DNA of 64,000 nt, taken from NCBI GenBank assembly GCA_013396655.1, contig WBMV01004888.1, positions 496,001 through 560,000 on the forward strand, written 5' to 3'. This DNA comes from Campylorhamphus procurvoides (lineage: Eukaryota; Chordata; Aves; Passeriformes; Dendrocolaptidae). Under the pieces are notes generated by a model. It made no database searches and was not told the DNA's origin. It was given only the letters and a program-made list of their open reading frames with translations. Positions 1-11,452 of the stretch are shown piece after piece (position 1 is the stretch's first letter; each line of letters begins with the position of its first letter). The position numbers were made by a program, and so were the translations under genes.

Positions 1-2362
1 AGATTTTAGTGTTTGCATCATGATCTCTTCTTGGGATTTAAAGGCAACAAAAGAAGCTATAAGAGTCTTACACTATCTTGGCTAAATATCCCTCTTCCAT
101 AATGTGAAAGGTTGTCTCAGAAATCTTAGGCTTTGTTAGCTTGGGTGTAATACCAGTGTACTTTTCTTAAAGCTTTGGCACTGTCACACCTCACCGTGAC
201 TGACACAGACTTTGGATATTAGCAGCCTATGTGAAGGGGTTTTGAGCTCAGTTTTCACACCCACAGCATAAGGACAGTGTGTATTCTTCCAGATGCTCCT
301 GGGTCATTAATGCCTGTTCAGGAGACAGGACAAAATCTGGAGGGCATTAAAACCTTCCTATCCCAAGCCAGGACTCATCAGTTAAAACTCTCAGTCTCTC
401 ATACATTGTAAGGTTGTCATTGTCTAGTTGATGCAGGGGTTTCAACACTTTTTCCAGCAGCTGGAAGTATTGTATGGCTAAAGTGACTTCCTTTCTTACT
501 CCAGAAGAGGTTAATAGAGAATGATTAACACAAAATCAATGAGTGAGGAAAATTTCAAACTATGACTCTCTCCTCAGAATGTTTCTTATGATTTGTAGGG
601 GCTTTAGTGTTATCCAAGCTGAATCCAGCTCTCTTTGGACTTGGGTGTTGTTGGAGGCTGTGAATTTTCACCAGGGAGCAGGACTGCTGTAGGGAAGGGT
701 TTCCAGAGTTAAGCCTAAGTCTTGCTTTTAATTGAGTTGACTTTATAGTACCACCCTAGTTCCCACCAAACTGGGTTCTGAAGAGGGTACAATTAAATAC
801 AGTTTTTATTACACTCGTTACTTAGTAATTCACTAAATAATTTACTCAATACTACACCTATTTGATTATCAGTATTTTGGTTTGATGTCTAGATTTTTTA
901 TTTCCCTTGCACTTTGGTCCTGTTGTACAGTGGCAACCTAAGATCTGTTTGCAGGGTTATTGTATTAGGTAAAGTAATCCTTTTTCTTGGAAACAGTTCC
1001 TTAAATGTGAATTTCTGAGTAACAAAATTGCTTGGAATATATTTTGGAGTGTGATACGTTCTCTTCATATATTCAAGAAGCATCTTCTCTCAAGGTCTTA
1101 CAAGTTGCACAAAAAATGTAGCAATTAACAATAAAATACCCTAGTTTAGGACATCTGAAGGAAAATCCCTTTTGTTTCTCCAGTATTCAGACAGTTTCAT
1201 ATGTGCTAAAGAAATGAAGGACTAAAAAGCTGAAACGTTTCACAAGGAATGCAATTCTGTTCAAAATAGCACAAAAGCATTTTATCTCACTGTGTCAAGG
1301 TCATTTATGGACTCAAAGGCTGCTTCTCTTCCAGAGCATCCCAGCGGTGAGATACCAAATCTTTTCATGGCTGGGTAATGAGTCCCTGCATTTGCCTCTC
1401 TTTTTTTGTCCTTTTGCAGACAGAGAAGGATTAGCAAAAACACACTGCATTGGCTCTGCCTGCATTTGGCAGTGACACAATGACATATACATGTTGTTTG
1501 GTTGAAGGATACAGTTTTTCTGCATTCTGGATTTATTAAAGCCCTTCATGCTGCCTAAGAGAGACTTCTATAGCAAATAGTAGATATATCCAAGCTCTAA
1601 GGGTTGAAACTGAACAGTCTGTCAGTTTGTCCTCCTCTTTATATTGAAGCAAAAGAGATGCCATGATTGACCAGGTTTCAGCTGTTAAAAGTGAGAACCA
1701 AGTGCTTTTTGCTGACATGAAAATTTCAGATGTGGCGGTGTGCTTTTATGACAAGGAAAGGCCCATTTCCCATTTGTCACGGCATTTATGTACTTGTTGC
1801 TCTTATTTCTCTTTAAGTTTCTAGTTTGACTTCATGGACAGTCCATCTTGACCTATCTAGATTGAGAACTACAACTTAGTTCCTAGAATGAATAGAGCAA
1901 TTCGTCATCACCAAAAATATAACCTTTGCTTGCTGGTAAATTAGCAACAAGCAAGCTGCATTTCTCTTAGCTGTATTTGATGTTAAGAATAAACCAGGAA
2001 ATGTCTTTAATGGATAATTCTGGCTTTATTATAGGTGTCTCACAAGCAGTTCCTAGTGAATATTCAATAATCAGAAGCAGAGATATTTTGCAGTGGGTAC
2101 CCAGAAAACATGGCTTTCTGAGCAGATGAGAACAGCTTAAGAAGTTGGTTTTTGGTGTATCTGCTGTTTCGTTTTCTTATTGATGCACAACTGTTGACTA
2201 GATCAAAATGCCAAATCCGCATGACAGCAGTATTTACTGACATCAACCATTTACTAGAATTGTTCTTCCAGCTTTCTTACTTTCTGGACATCTAGAATGA
2301 TACAAGCACAATTTAAAGTTCTCCAGGATTCTTAGGCAGTCACAGTTCCTTCTGCACCACTG
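1..2362. other. Unique AT-rich sequence, no gene seen
   Basis: I see no recognisable repeat, RNA gene or exon with convincing splice sites here. The reading frames are all 60 to 78 codons, overlap one another on both strands and resemble no family I know, so they are taken as chance. Intronic or intergenic DNA is the simplest reading. Confidence 0.6.
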
Positions 2363-2505
2363 GACCTTGAGATTAGCTCAGTAGGTTAGAGTATGATGCT
2401 AATAATGCCAAGGTTGTGGACTTGAACCCTGTAGCGGCCATTCACTTAAGAGGTGAACTTGATAATCCTTGTGGGTCCCTTCCCTCTCAGAGTATTCTGT
2501 GATTG
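2363..2505 (+). mobile_element. TguSINE1-like SINE (tRNA-Ile head, CR1-type tail)
   Basis: Positions about 2365-2440 align end to end with a tRNA-Ile: the A-box stretch 'ttagctcagtaggttagag', an anticodon-loop region 'tgctaataatgccaagg' (AAT anticodon) and a 3' end 'gcggcca'. The internal B box is degenerate ('gacttgaaccc'), so this is not a working tRNA gene. It continues without a break into 'gataatccttgtgggtccc' and 'tattctgtgattgcac', the terminal part of a CR1 LINE 3' end. A tRNA-Ile head fused to a CR1 tail is the known architecture of TguSINE1, a SINE described from passerine birds that borrows CR1 machinery for mobilisation. The copy is diverged and probably old. The family name is from memory. 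Confidence 0.85.
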
Positions 2506-4549
2506 CACAGGTCAGTAACAGAACAGGATGCCAATAATTACCTCACCTTATTGCCAGTAACAAACCATCTGTGTGATGGGTTAGAAATTCATTACCTGGA
2601 TCTTTAAAATTAAGTAAAGTTTCTAATGGAACTTAATCTCATCAAACCTGCAGAGAACTATTGTCCTAATAAATGAGATCAATTGAAGTTCCGCTCTCTA
2701 GCATGAAACTCCCTCCTCAGCGTTATAATAGGTAGGTTTGCATTGTCATTCATTAGCTCTTTTGTCATTGACCTGCTAATTGAACCCTTTGCTAAGTGGG
2801 AATAAACTAGTAGCTAACCCATAAAATACTAAATGTTCAGGAAGACAATAGGATAAAATACATTTTGTCTCAGTAATGGAGCTGTAATTAGGCTCATTAC
2901 AATTCCATATCTATTTATAATAAGGGCATATAACTATGAGCAAGCTGGGAAATACATAAAATTTAATTTCCAGACAAGTCTTATCAATCAAACATTTTCA
3001 ATGACATGCACAGAAAACAGAAAGACATTTTGTAAGTATTTTATTTTGTAAGTATATGACTTGGGTCATTTCTATGTCCTTCCACCTCTTTCATGGTTGC
3101 TTAAGAATGTGAATGCTAACAGAAGCAGAATGAGGAACGTCATTTCTGGTTTGGTGTCCATGTTGTGTTTGTTATTCCCCTCTTCAAGTCATTGTCAATA
3201 GTTTTTCCATCCATTGCTTAACCTCAAACAAATTTGACAGATGAGCCAAATGTGCAAAGATACTAAGGTCTTGAAAGTTTCATAAAAAATACCTAAGTCT
3301 TTGGTACATATAGGTGAGTTTTGCATCTTAATTAATACGAAGATCACTGACACTCATGTATAGACAATACAGCTTTCTTGTTTCAGATGCTTATTCCTTA
3401 AAGTAGTTCATATAATTGTGAAAAGCAAACAAGATGTTAATCAAAAATGAGCTGTTATCCAAGTAACTGGATCCTCTGTCTGCAGAATTAATTGATTTCA
3501 AAAAGGGAGAGCACCTAGCATAGCTGCACGAAAACACTAGCATGCAACCCAGATTGAGGGAATTTTGTTGTTCTCTTGTTACAGAAGATTCTTGTGGAAG
3601 TTCTCAAAAAGTGCAGAACCTCTCCTGATGCCTAAGTCTGAGCTTTTCCTCCCAGAAAAAGGGGCAGTCACTGCATCCTTTAGTTCCTTCATCTCATATG
3701 TCTCTCTGCATATGGTACAATCAGAAGTGGAGACCACTGCTAGAGTCAAGCTGAGATCTAGAAGCAACATGGTGCTGGAGATGGCCTCAGTGTAAAAGTC
3801 TGAGCAGCAATCAAATGCACACCAGGCTTCTCTAAATACCAGTAGCCATGCAACCTAGTCTCTGATCTCTTTTTTTACTTTTTAATCCCCTCATGCCTTT
3901 GTCAAGATATTTGCACACATATGACTTCTTTTGGAATTATTCATGAGTGACAGAAAATTCAAACATCTCTGCGTTCAAAAAGGAAAAAAAATATTGGAAA
4001 TTATTTCTATTAATAACTAATACTAATTCAAGAATTCACTACAAGTACATAGTAGTGGCAAAAGAATCAGATCTCCATGAGTTGAGGTGAAATTTTAGAT
4101 TCAGGAGAAGTTTGACACGACCACAAGACATGGTGATGTTAGGCTGCCCCGAGGTCTAGTTGTTGACCAGCATAACCTTTTTACACATGTATGTCAAACA
4201 AGCTGTTCACCCCACTTTTTTTTCTCATGGCTGCTAAGTATCTGACTGACAAGATCTGCTTACAGTAGGGAGAGCAGAGAACTTGAATAACTTTGATGCA
4301 GGATTGGCACATCCTGCAAACCTAAGCACTTTTAAAAGCTGGTGTCCTTAAGAGTATGACCACATCCTTTATTAATCAGAAATTAATTATTATATGCAAA
4401 TTTGCCATGTGTGACAAAAGGTAGTTAGGTGGGTATTCCCATGTGTCCTCCTTACCCCACACACAGAGTGTGGTTTGTCCTAAGAGAAGAACACCAGGTG
4501 GGAACTGCAGGAAGAGCTGTCTGGATGGTTGCATAATTAATGTTGTTGC
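2506..4549. other. Unique sequence; TAAT-rich block near 2690-2960
   Basis: No gene was recognised. The block at about 2690-2960 is dense in homeodomain-type TAAT/ATTA cores (for example 'gctgtaattaggctcattac') and has a MEF2-like 'ctatttataataag' at 2911-2924, a composition often seen in conserved non-coding elements. Just downstream, a 13-bp direct repeat 'attttgtaagtat' occurs at 3027-3039 and 3043-3055. The overlapping frames at 3565-3795 on both strands are not convincing genes. Confidence 0.45.
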
Positions 4550-4790
4550 TGAAACAGGAATCTTTCACTCAGTGTGTAAAAGCCAATCAACACACTGAGA
4601 GGAGATACTTGATTTTATTGCAGTTCTGCAGAATAGTGTGTCACACCTTCTAGGAAACAAGTGCAGTCTTTTATATAAAAAGGTAACAAAGAAGGAATGA
4701 TACAGGTGATTGGTCACTCACGCTTATATCTGAAAATTCTTAATGCACATGTGGCATCCAGTTCTTTGTGCTATCCTTTACATATACAAA
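4550..4790 (-). mobile_element. Possible remnant of an endogenous-retrovirus LTR (antisense)
   Basis: Read on the minus strand, the segment has the order of a retroviral LTR promoter: a CCAAT box (complement of 4709-4713), a TATATAAAAG box (complement of 4668-4677) and, about 50 bp later, an AATAAA polyadenylation signal (complement of 4614-4619) within 'ctgcaataaaatcaag'. That spacing fits a U3-R-U5 layout of simple avian LTRs. I cannot place clean TG...CA ends, target-site duplications or any internal retroviral sequence, so this may be a chance arrangement. The boundaries are approximate. Confidence 0.35.
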
Positions 4791-7700
4791 TTTCCCTGGT
4801 GATATGTTTTTCAGCATTATAATAACCTAAGGTAACTTGGAATTATATTGTCATCCTATCAGCTACAAGCGTTATTTAATCATATACTCTATTACAGTCT
4901 CTGCTGGAGTCTATTTGAACAATTAATTGCCAAGGAAAGAGGGATTTATAGCATTCTGTTTCAGAGGACTCTTCCCTGTTCCATTGGTCTCATATTCTGT
5001 TCTCATCATTGCAAGATCAACCCATAGTTGCTGTGAACTTTTTTGTGGATTTCTAACATCATCTGACATGAAGACCATATGGGCCAAATCCCAAAGTGCC
5101 AGAGGAATGAAAAACTCCTCATGCATGCAGTTTGTGTAGCTACTCATTCCTTCCCCTTTTCCACTCTGTGCCCTTGGGGCTATCAAAGACTATTCTATCA
5201 GGATGGGCATGAAGACACCAGTTCTGCACTTCTAGTCCCTGTGAGCTCACCTCTGCACTTGCCTCTAAGGATTCTTTTACCAGTCCAGTTTCCTTCTGGC
5301 AATATGAAGGTCTGGTTGTGACCCACTCAGAGGTGATTGCCATCACACTTGGTGTGACTCAGGTCTACTATTGCTACTGTTTTCAATTTATTTATTGAAA
5401 GGTAACATTAATGCAAGAGCCATAGAACTTGACAAGAAAAAGGTAGGAACATTTTTACATGACCATTATTCATCTGACTGCTCTACCACCAAGGCACTAT
5501 CACTAATTCAAATCTTGTTGCAGAAGTTCATCCTTTGGTATAGTTTGAGTCCCAGGTGCTTCCATCTCTCACATTTGCCCCAAAGTACATACTCTTATGT
5601 ATTTGCTTTCCCTCTACTGCTGAAAATGCAGGTCCCCCTTTTTTAGAAGAAAAAAAAGTACTCATTTTTTTAGGATAGAGATTCAACTCCAACTACTATT
5701 TGCAATATGCTTTTGAGACACTTGGAGAGAAGCCAGTTTATAAATACTAAACATTATTAATTATTTTCTATATTATTATAATATTTTCCTATGACTTTAG
5801 AAAAGCAGCCATATTTCCCCTCTGAAACAAACCCCTCCATATTAAATTTATCTATTCTACCCTTAAAAATCATCTAACATCCCAGGAAGAAATGAATAGA
5901 AATGTCACAGCATAAAATACAACCTCTTTTTTGTGGAAATTTCTGTCATATATCATCAGTGTACTACATCTGCATGTGAATGGACCAGTATTCATTGTCA
6001 AACCATTAAGCCTTCACAGAATGAAAGGAAATAGAAATAGTTTGAAAAATGAATACAAATACACATGCAATATGTGTGGGTTTTTTCCAGCATGATGTAT
6101 ATTTTTCTGCTCTGCATTGCTTTAAAATATGAGCGCATTAAGGGCTTAAAGAGTCGGAAGCATTCAAAAATACTCTGATTGGAACCAGAACTAGATCAGA
6201 AATATGAGTAGGCTTTGAGCTACTGTACTTTAACTGCAGCCAGACTCAATGGGCCCTTTGTGAAATCATTTAAAGTGCATGTGTAAATCCCTGCTTGACT
6301 GAGATAGTCCTAAGAAGCCAGAATTATAGATTCTCTATCTGCTTATCATCTTATCCAGACCAGTTCTCTAACCCTCTCTCACAGAAAAAAAATAATATTT
6401 TCTTTATCCCACATCTTCAAAGCTTGATATAATAAGTGTCTCCCTCCCTTTAAGCTGTATCTCTGTAATCACACCATAGTTGCTATGCAGAAGTGGTTGT
6501 ATCAAAATATCAGCACCACAGCTTATCTAACAGAATGGCATCAGTCTTATCTTGTTCTGACTCTAAACAAAATGTGTCAAACCCACCAAAAAAATTTAGG
6601 TCAGTTCTTCTGTTGCAAAAGCCTTTTAAAAGTATTTCTATGGGTGGAAAAGTGTAGGGCATTCAGACATCCCACCCTTAATTGCTGTTATATTTGTGTC
6701 CATTGCTCTGATCAAATTTGCACACATTCCTACTGTTCTGGAATGGATGAGCAGCAGTTTGTTTTACCTTAGTGATTTTATATCACATATTTGAATATGA
6801 AACACATAGGAAGCAATCTACCACCTACTAGGAAAAAATAGTTTAGAGACCATATCATCCCCAACACATGCAAAAGGTAAGAAATGCGCAGATTATCCTC
6901 TAAGACATACTGTCAGGTATATGCAATTGAGATTCACTGTGACCTTTTTTACAGCTAAAGGTTTTAACTACCTACAGTAATATGAAATCTGATCTTAAAA
7001 ACGAATATATGGCAATAGTAATTGCTGGCGTTCATGTTAATATTTTCTAATTATTACTTGCATAGTATTAAAAAGTACTTTTTTTAACATGCATTTGAAA
7101 TCTGACCTTGGAATTAACTTAACCTTCATTGTAAACTATCAAGTTGACTTTTCTGGCTGCCTCTGCTGTGTAAATGTTCCAAAGGTCTTGTCTGCTCTCA
7201 CCCCTCACTTTATTATTTCCTCTGAGAGATTAGACATGTACATGCTCTCCTTACACTTTTTTCTATGGGAAGCAATACACCTATGAGATAATGATGAAGA
7301 AATCAAAGCTCCTTTGAGGTTACTATTCTCAACTCTGCAGCATTGAAAATGTTAACTGAAACCCATTGTTGCTCAGTGAGGCTGGATGTCCAGTATAAAA
7401 GGACTCTAAGATTCCTATTTTCTGGACAATGTATGCTCAGAATGCAAAACAGCTGAAGCCAGGTCTGCAAGAACATAGACATCAGATTACTTATCAAAAA
7501 AAGAATTCCAGTGTTTGCTAAATACTCTTAGCAAACTCTAAGCAATACTCTAAGCTAACTCTTATTTCATCCAGGTCATGAGACAAAGTTTGTTTCTTTA
7601 CATGTTTTATCTGTTAGCAGCAGAAAGTAAGTTATGTTTCAAATGCAGTATTGTGCTCCTGTTTCCTTGAGAATGAAGGAAGTCAAGTACTGGAAGATAG

Positions 7701-7984
7701 CTCCTTTGTTCATAACCATAAGCTTCTTCATGGGCATCCTCTCTTGAAGTGAGTTCATGCTTTCTCTCATTGTTGCTCCTTGTCTCAGACGTATTTCTCA
7801 AAGCTATGTAATTCCCACCTCAGCATCTGGCTTTTGGGTAGAGCTTTTTCCTGTATTGAACAACTGGTTACACAGCTGAGAGATCTTGAACAGATCTGCT
7901 TTCTGTTATTTCTTGGTGGAAAATAGGCTTTGGACTTTCCAGACCACAATGTCTGTCACAGTCCTTGCACACAAAGAATGAAGA
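4791..7984. other. Unique sequence, no gene seen
   Basis: Frames of 60 to 95 codons occur on both strands (for example 4923-5186 minus, 5371-5646 plus, 6485-6772 plus), but none shows a recognisable domain or sits between good splice sites. A short run of imperfect repeats of 'actctaagc' type lies at about 7516-7564. No larger repeat was recognised. Confidence 0.55.
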
Positions 7985-8172
7985 GCAAATGTCAAGGGTG
8001 ACCAAGCGCTGGAACCACTCACCCAGAGGCTGTGGAGCCTCCTCCTATGGAGATATTCAAAACCAGCCTGGACATGATTCTGTACAACCTGCTCTAGGTT
8101 AACTGGCAGGGGGATTGTACTAGAAGATCTCCAGACATCCTTCAGCATTCTATGATAACTGTGATTCTGTGG
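7985..8172 (+). mobile_element. CR1 LINE 3'-end fragment
   Basis: The stretch follows the CR1 3' untranslated consensus in order: 'gctggaac', 'cccagaggctgtggagcct', 'ggagatattcaaaaccagc', 'ctggacatgattctg', 'caacctgctctagg', 'ggcagggggattg', and a terminal 'attctatgat' / 'gtgattctgtgg' octamer tail. This form of the 3' end ('gatattcaaaacc...caacctgctctagg') belongs to a CR1 subfamily common in Neoaves. The copy is 5' truncated as usual for CR1, has a few indels and carries no coding part. An incidental minus-strand frame of 80 codons (7906-8148) is a shadow of this repeat. Confidence 0.93.
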
Positions 8173-10714
8173 ATTTCTTAGAAGGATTGTGTTAGGACTT
8201 GAGTGTCCCAGTAGGCTCTACCTGTCTGTAGAGCCTCACCCAGGATTTCCACATACACTCTTCCCCCAGATATGCAAGTTTCATACAAGTACAGTTCCTG
8301 AACTCTAATCCTGGTCCAAGCTTTGCTGCTGGTGGCTCTCTGCCTGTTCTTGCTCTCTATTGAGCATGAGTTGCTCACTGTTTTTTCTGAGTTGTTTTCA
8401 GACCAACTTTTCCACCTTTTATTTTTCTGAAAGTCACTGCTTGTTACGTCACTGACTCTGCAAAGGTACTATGGGATTGTGTCCTTGCCAGTGAGGCAAC
8501 TACGCCTACATGTCACTTACATTTCCTAGTTTGTCTTGCTTGGTGGAACAAGCAGTGATCTCAAATGACAGCTAGTAGGTTATATTTTGTTAGTAAATGC
8601 AGCAGCTAATGGTAAAAAGACTTATTTTTAATCTAAGGAGTGGAGTTCTCAAAGTAATTTTTATTAGTAGTGCTGTAATCATAATGGTGTTTAATTTCAG
8701 GTCAGCATAATCTCTCTGAATCACTCTGTGAATCACCTGGCCCTTTTCACCAGCTGAAACGGGTTAAAAGCATTTGTAAAATTTTACGTGGTAACTTTTC
8801 TCATTAGCTGCCCTACTCTCATGTTTCATGTTGTAGATGCAAGATTACCATAGTAATATTTCTTTTGCAGTATTTGAGTGAGATTGCCAAGTAGCAAAGA
8901 GCTGTTTTCCTGTATGGCCTCTAGAAAGGAAGCTCTCTACAGAGCTAGGAAGGCAGTAACTGTGTCTTGGTGAAGAAAAACTTGCACCATAACCTGGAAG
9001 GTGGTTCTTGTGCTGGATACATAGTCACTGATATCTTAAGAGTAACATCTCCTTTGTTCACTCTGTTTAAAAACACTGTAGAATTAAGGACTTACTTCTG
9101 CACTTCACTATTTTTATAGCACTAAAAGCCCTTGCTTGATTTGACACTTGCCACCCTTTCACTCTCTCGGTTGTTACAACTAGAGCTACAACTATTCTAT
9201 AAGGCTGTCCTCATGTCTTTTCTGCATTTCCTTATGGTTTTGCTCTGAGCGAACAGCAAGGCAATTTTAAAAGGGTTGGACTGAATGGTGTTGTACTTTC
9301 AGCTGCAAGAAGGGTCACTGCATTGTATAAAAGCACATTATAAAGCTATGGGACTTGGTTTGAAAAGAGATGAGAGAGAGAAGCAAGGAAGTATAAGTAA
9401 AATCATAAAATGAATTTTATGTATCATTAATTCTGATAACTGATTTTATTACTTTAGAAAATTGTTATGACAGTCAGCTACAAAATGCTTAACCTAATTT
9501 AAATTTCAGAAAAAAATTTTTGGCAAATCATTGCAAGTGATATTTTTAATCAATAGAGTGAAGCTAATTTAGACTTCAGATGCTTCAAAAATTATGAGTT
9601 TGCTAAGACATGCTTTCTTCTATTTTCATACTTCTGTATTTCAATGCTATTACTAGAAAAACTTAAAATGTGATAACTATATTCCCACTATGTATGTACA
9701 AAACTCCCCCCCCCCAAACCCTGAACACATATTATAGCAATGTTTTTACAGAAAATGCTATATTTATGTAGTAGGAGTCACTCAAGTTCAAGATCTAATT
9801 ACTTACCCTCTAACTGAGTTGGCAGTAGATTCAGATCACTTAGGGTCTGTCTGCTTTTTCAGGACTGGCTGATGTCCTAAATTGGAGTAAAGTTTAGGAA
9901 ATTAATCCCAACTCAACACTCCACCACCACTATCCACCCCCCACTACTTGCATCCTAGAAGTATTTATCTTCTCCAATTTTTTACCAAAATTGTTCTGGC
10001 CAGCATAAACCAGAAGAAATCAATAGAAGCAACTTTAGGTCTTAAGTATTACTTCTGTACTGATCTTCTAGTAATGGAAGTACTCCTGATTCAAGGCAAC
10101 AAAGCTACTTCTCTTTAACACATCATATATTCATTCATCTATACCTTGCCATTTAACTGGAGATTATACGGTACTATGCTAGCACAGTCCATACAAATGG
10201 CCCCAAGACCCTCAGAGTTTTTGTGAAATATGAGGGTATTTTGGTTTTGTCCCAGGATGGCAGTGTTTCCCTACATTTTCATTACCTATGTGGCATCTAG
10301 TAAAACAATACCCATGTTATAGGAGCAAGCTATTTTTCTGTATGCTGAGCTGAATTCTGCTGCTACTGTTCTGCTTGTTTTCATTTCTTTTCAAATGTTT
10401 GGTGTATTTCTTTTGTCAGTTCTCTGCCCAAATGCCTGGTGTTTGTGTCTAGGACTCTTCATTCTCAATTTAAGTGCTTGTATGAGAAACTGAGTCCCCA
10501 TACTCCTGAAGATATTTTTTGCTAGTACTGCTTTTTGACTGATCTTTTGAATGGTCTTTGAATCTCGCAAACACAGATCATATCATACTTTTTTTAAGGC
10601 CAGTTGGGAAACTTACAGATACCTGAAGGATATTAACCGTGTTTTTAATTGTTTTCCTTGCATTCAAATCAGAGCTACTTTTACTTTATCCCCTATAGCA
10701 TCTATAATATACAG

Positions 10715-10734
10715 GCCCCCAGATTTTTGGGGGC
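10715..10734. repeat. Short perfect GC hairpin
   Basis: GCCCCCA at 10715-10721 and TGGGGGC at 10728-10734 are perfect reverse complements around a six-base loop (GATTTT). In bacteria this would resemble an intrinsic terminator stem, but the flanking sequence is vertebrate and no transcript is evident, so it is recorded only as a structure. Confidence 0.6.
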
Positions 10735-11386
10735 TTTGAGAAATGACCTTAGTAAATTCCCTATTATCCCTGAGAGGAAGTTATTCAGCCCATAAAAAGA
10801 AGCTCCTTTTTCCCACATCTCTAAACAAACAGCAACTCTTTTGTATGTTTATAACCAATTCAAGGAGCAAGTTCCTGCCTGCAGTTAAAGTTGAAGTATT
10901 GGTTTAAAACAGGGTTCAGCTTTGCCTCGCATAAAAGTACTTGGTTTATCCAGGAACTTTGATGCTGTGAGCCACAGATCTCTGTAATCTACCTCTTATA
11001 GTTTTAATTTTGTCCGAGGATTTGGGGAGATATGTGGGGAGGAGGATGAGAGTGCTGCAGTTTTTTCTGCTCTTCTTGGGATATCAAAGGCACATAAGGT
11101 AAGCCCTCCTGGCCATAATAATTGAAGATAATGAATGGAAAGCCTAATGTGTACACACTCACGACACAGTCCTTGTTAAAGGGAATAGTGTTCTGTAAGA
11201 CAGCCTGACACACATGACCGGTATCACTTCATATCAGTTTTAGTCATGGAGGGCAACATATAAACAGCAAAAATCATGTTTCATCCAAAACAGGTCCATA
11301 AAATACCCTCTACTCTTATGTAAATATTTTTGTCCTTGATACTTCTCTGTAATAAATGCATTCATAGAAAATCCATGTGTGTGTGG

Positions 11387-11452
11387 AAAAAAAACACCAA
11401 AACCAAAACGAAAACAAAAACAAAACCCAAACCAAAACAAAAACAGAAAAAA
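11387..11452 (+). repeat. A-rich low-complexity tract, C-punctuated
   Basis: The tract consists of A-runs interrupted by single or double C ('accaaaaccaaaac'-type units), close to a degenerate (CAAAA)n repeat. It produces the lysine-threonine frame at 11330-11512, which is an artefact. No retrocopied gene body was recognised upstream. Confidence 0.85.

Noticed and set aside
2365..2440. tRNA-Ile gene
   Set aside because: The B box and acceptor stem are degenerate and the sequence runs straight into a CR1 tail, so it is the head of a SINE and not a working tRNA gene.
9255..9300. Possible CR1 tail ('gggttggactgaatgg')
   Set aside because: The match is one short phrase without the surrounding CR1 landmarks or tail octamers.
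10715..10740. Bacterial-style intrinsic terminator
   Set aside because: The stem-loop is real but the context is vertebrate nuclear DNA, and the following T-run is only three bases.
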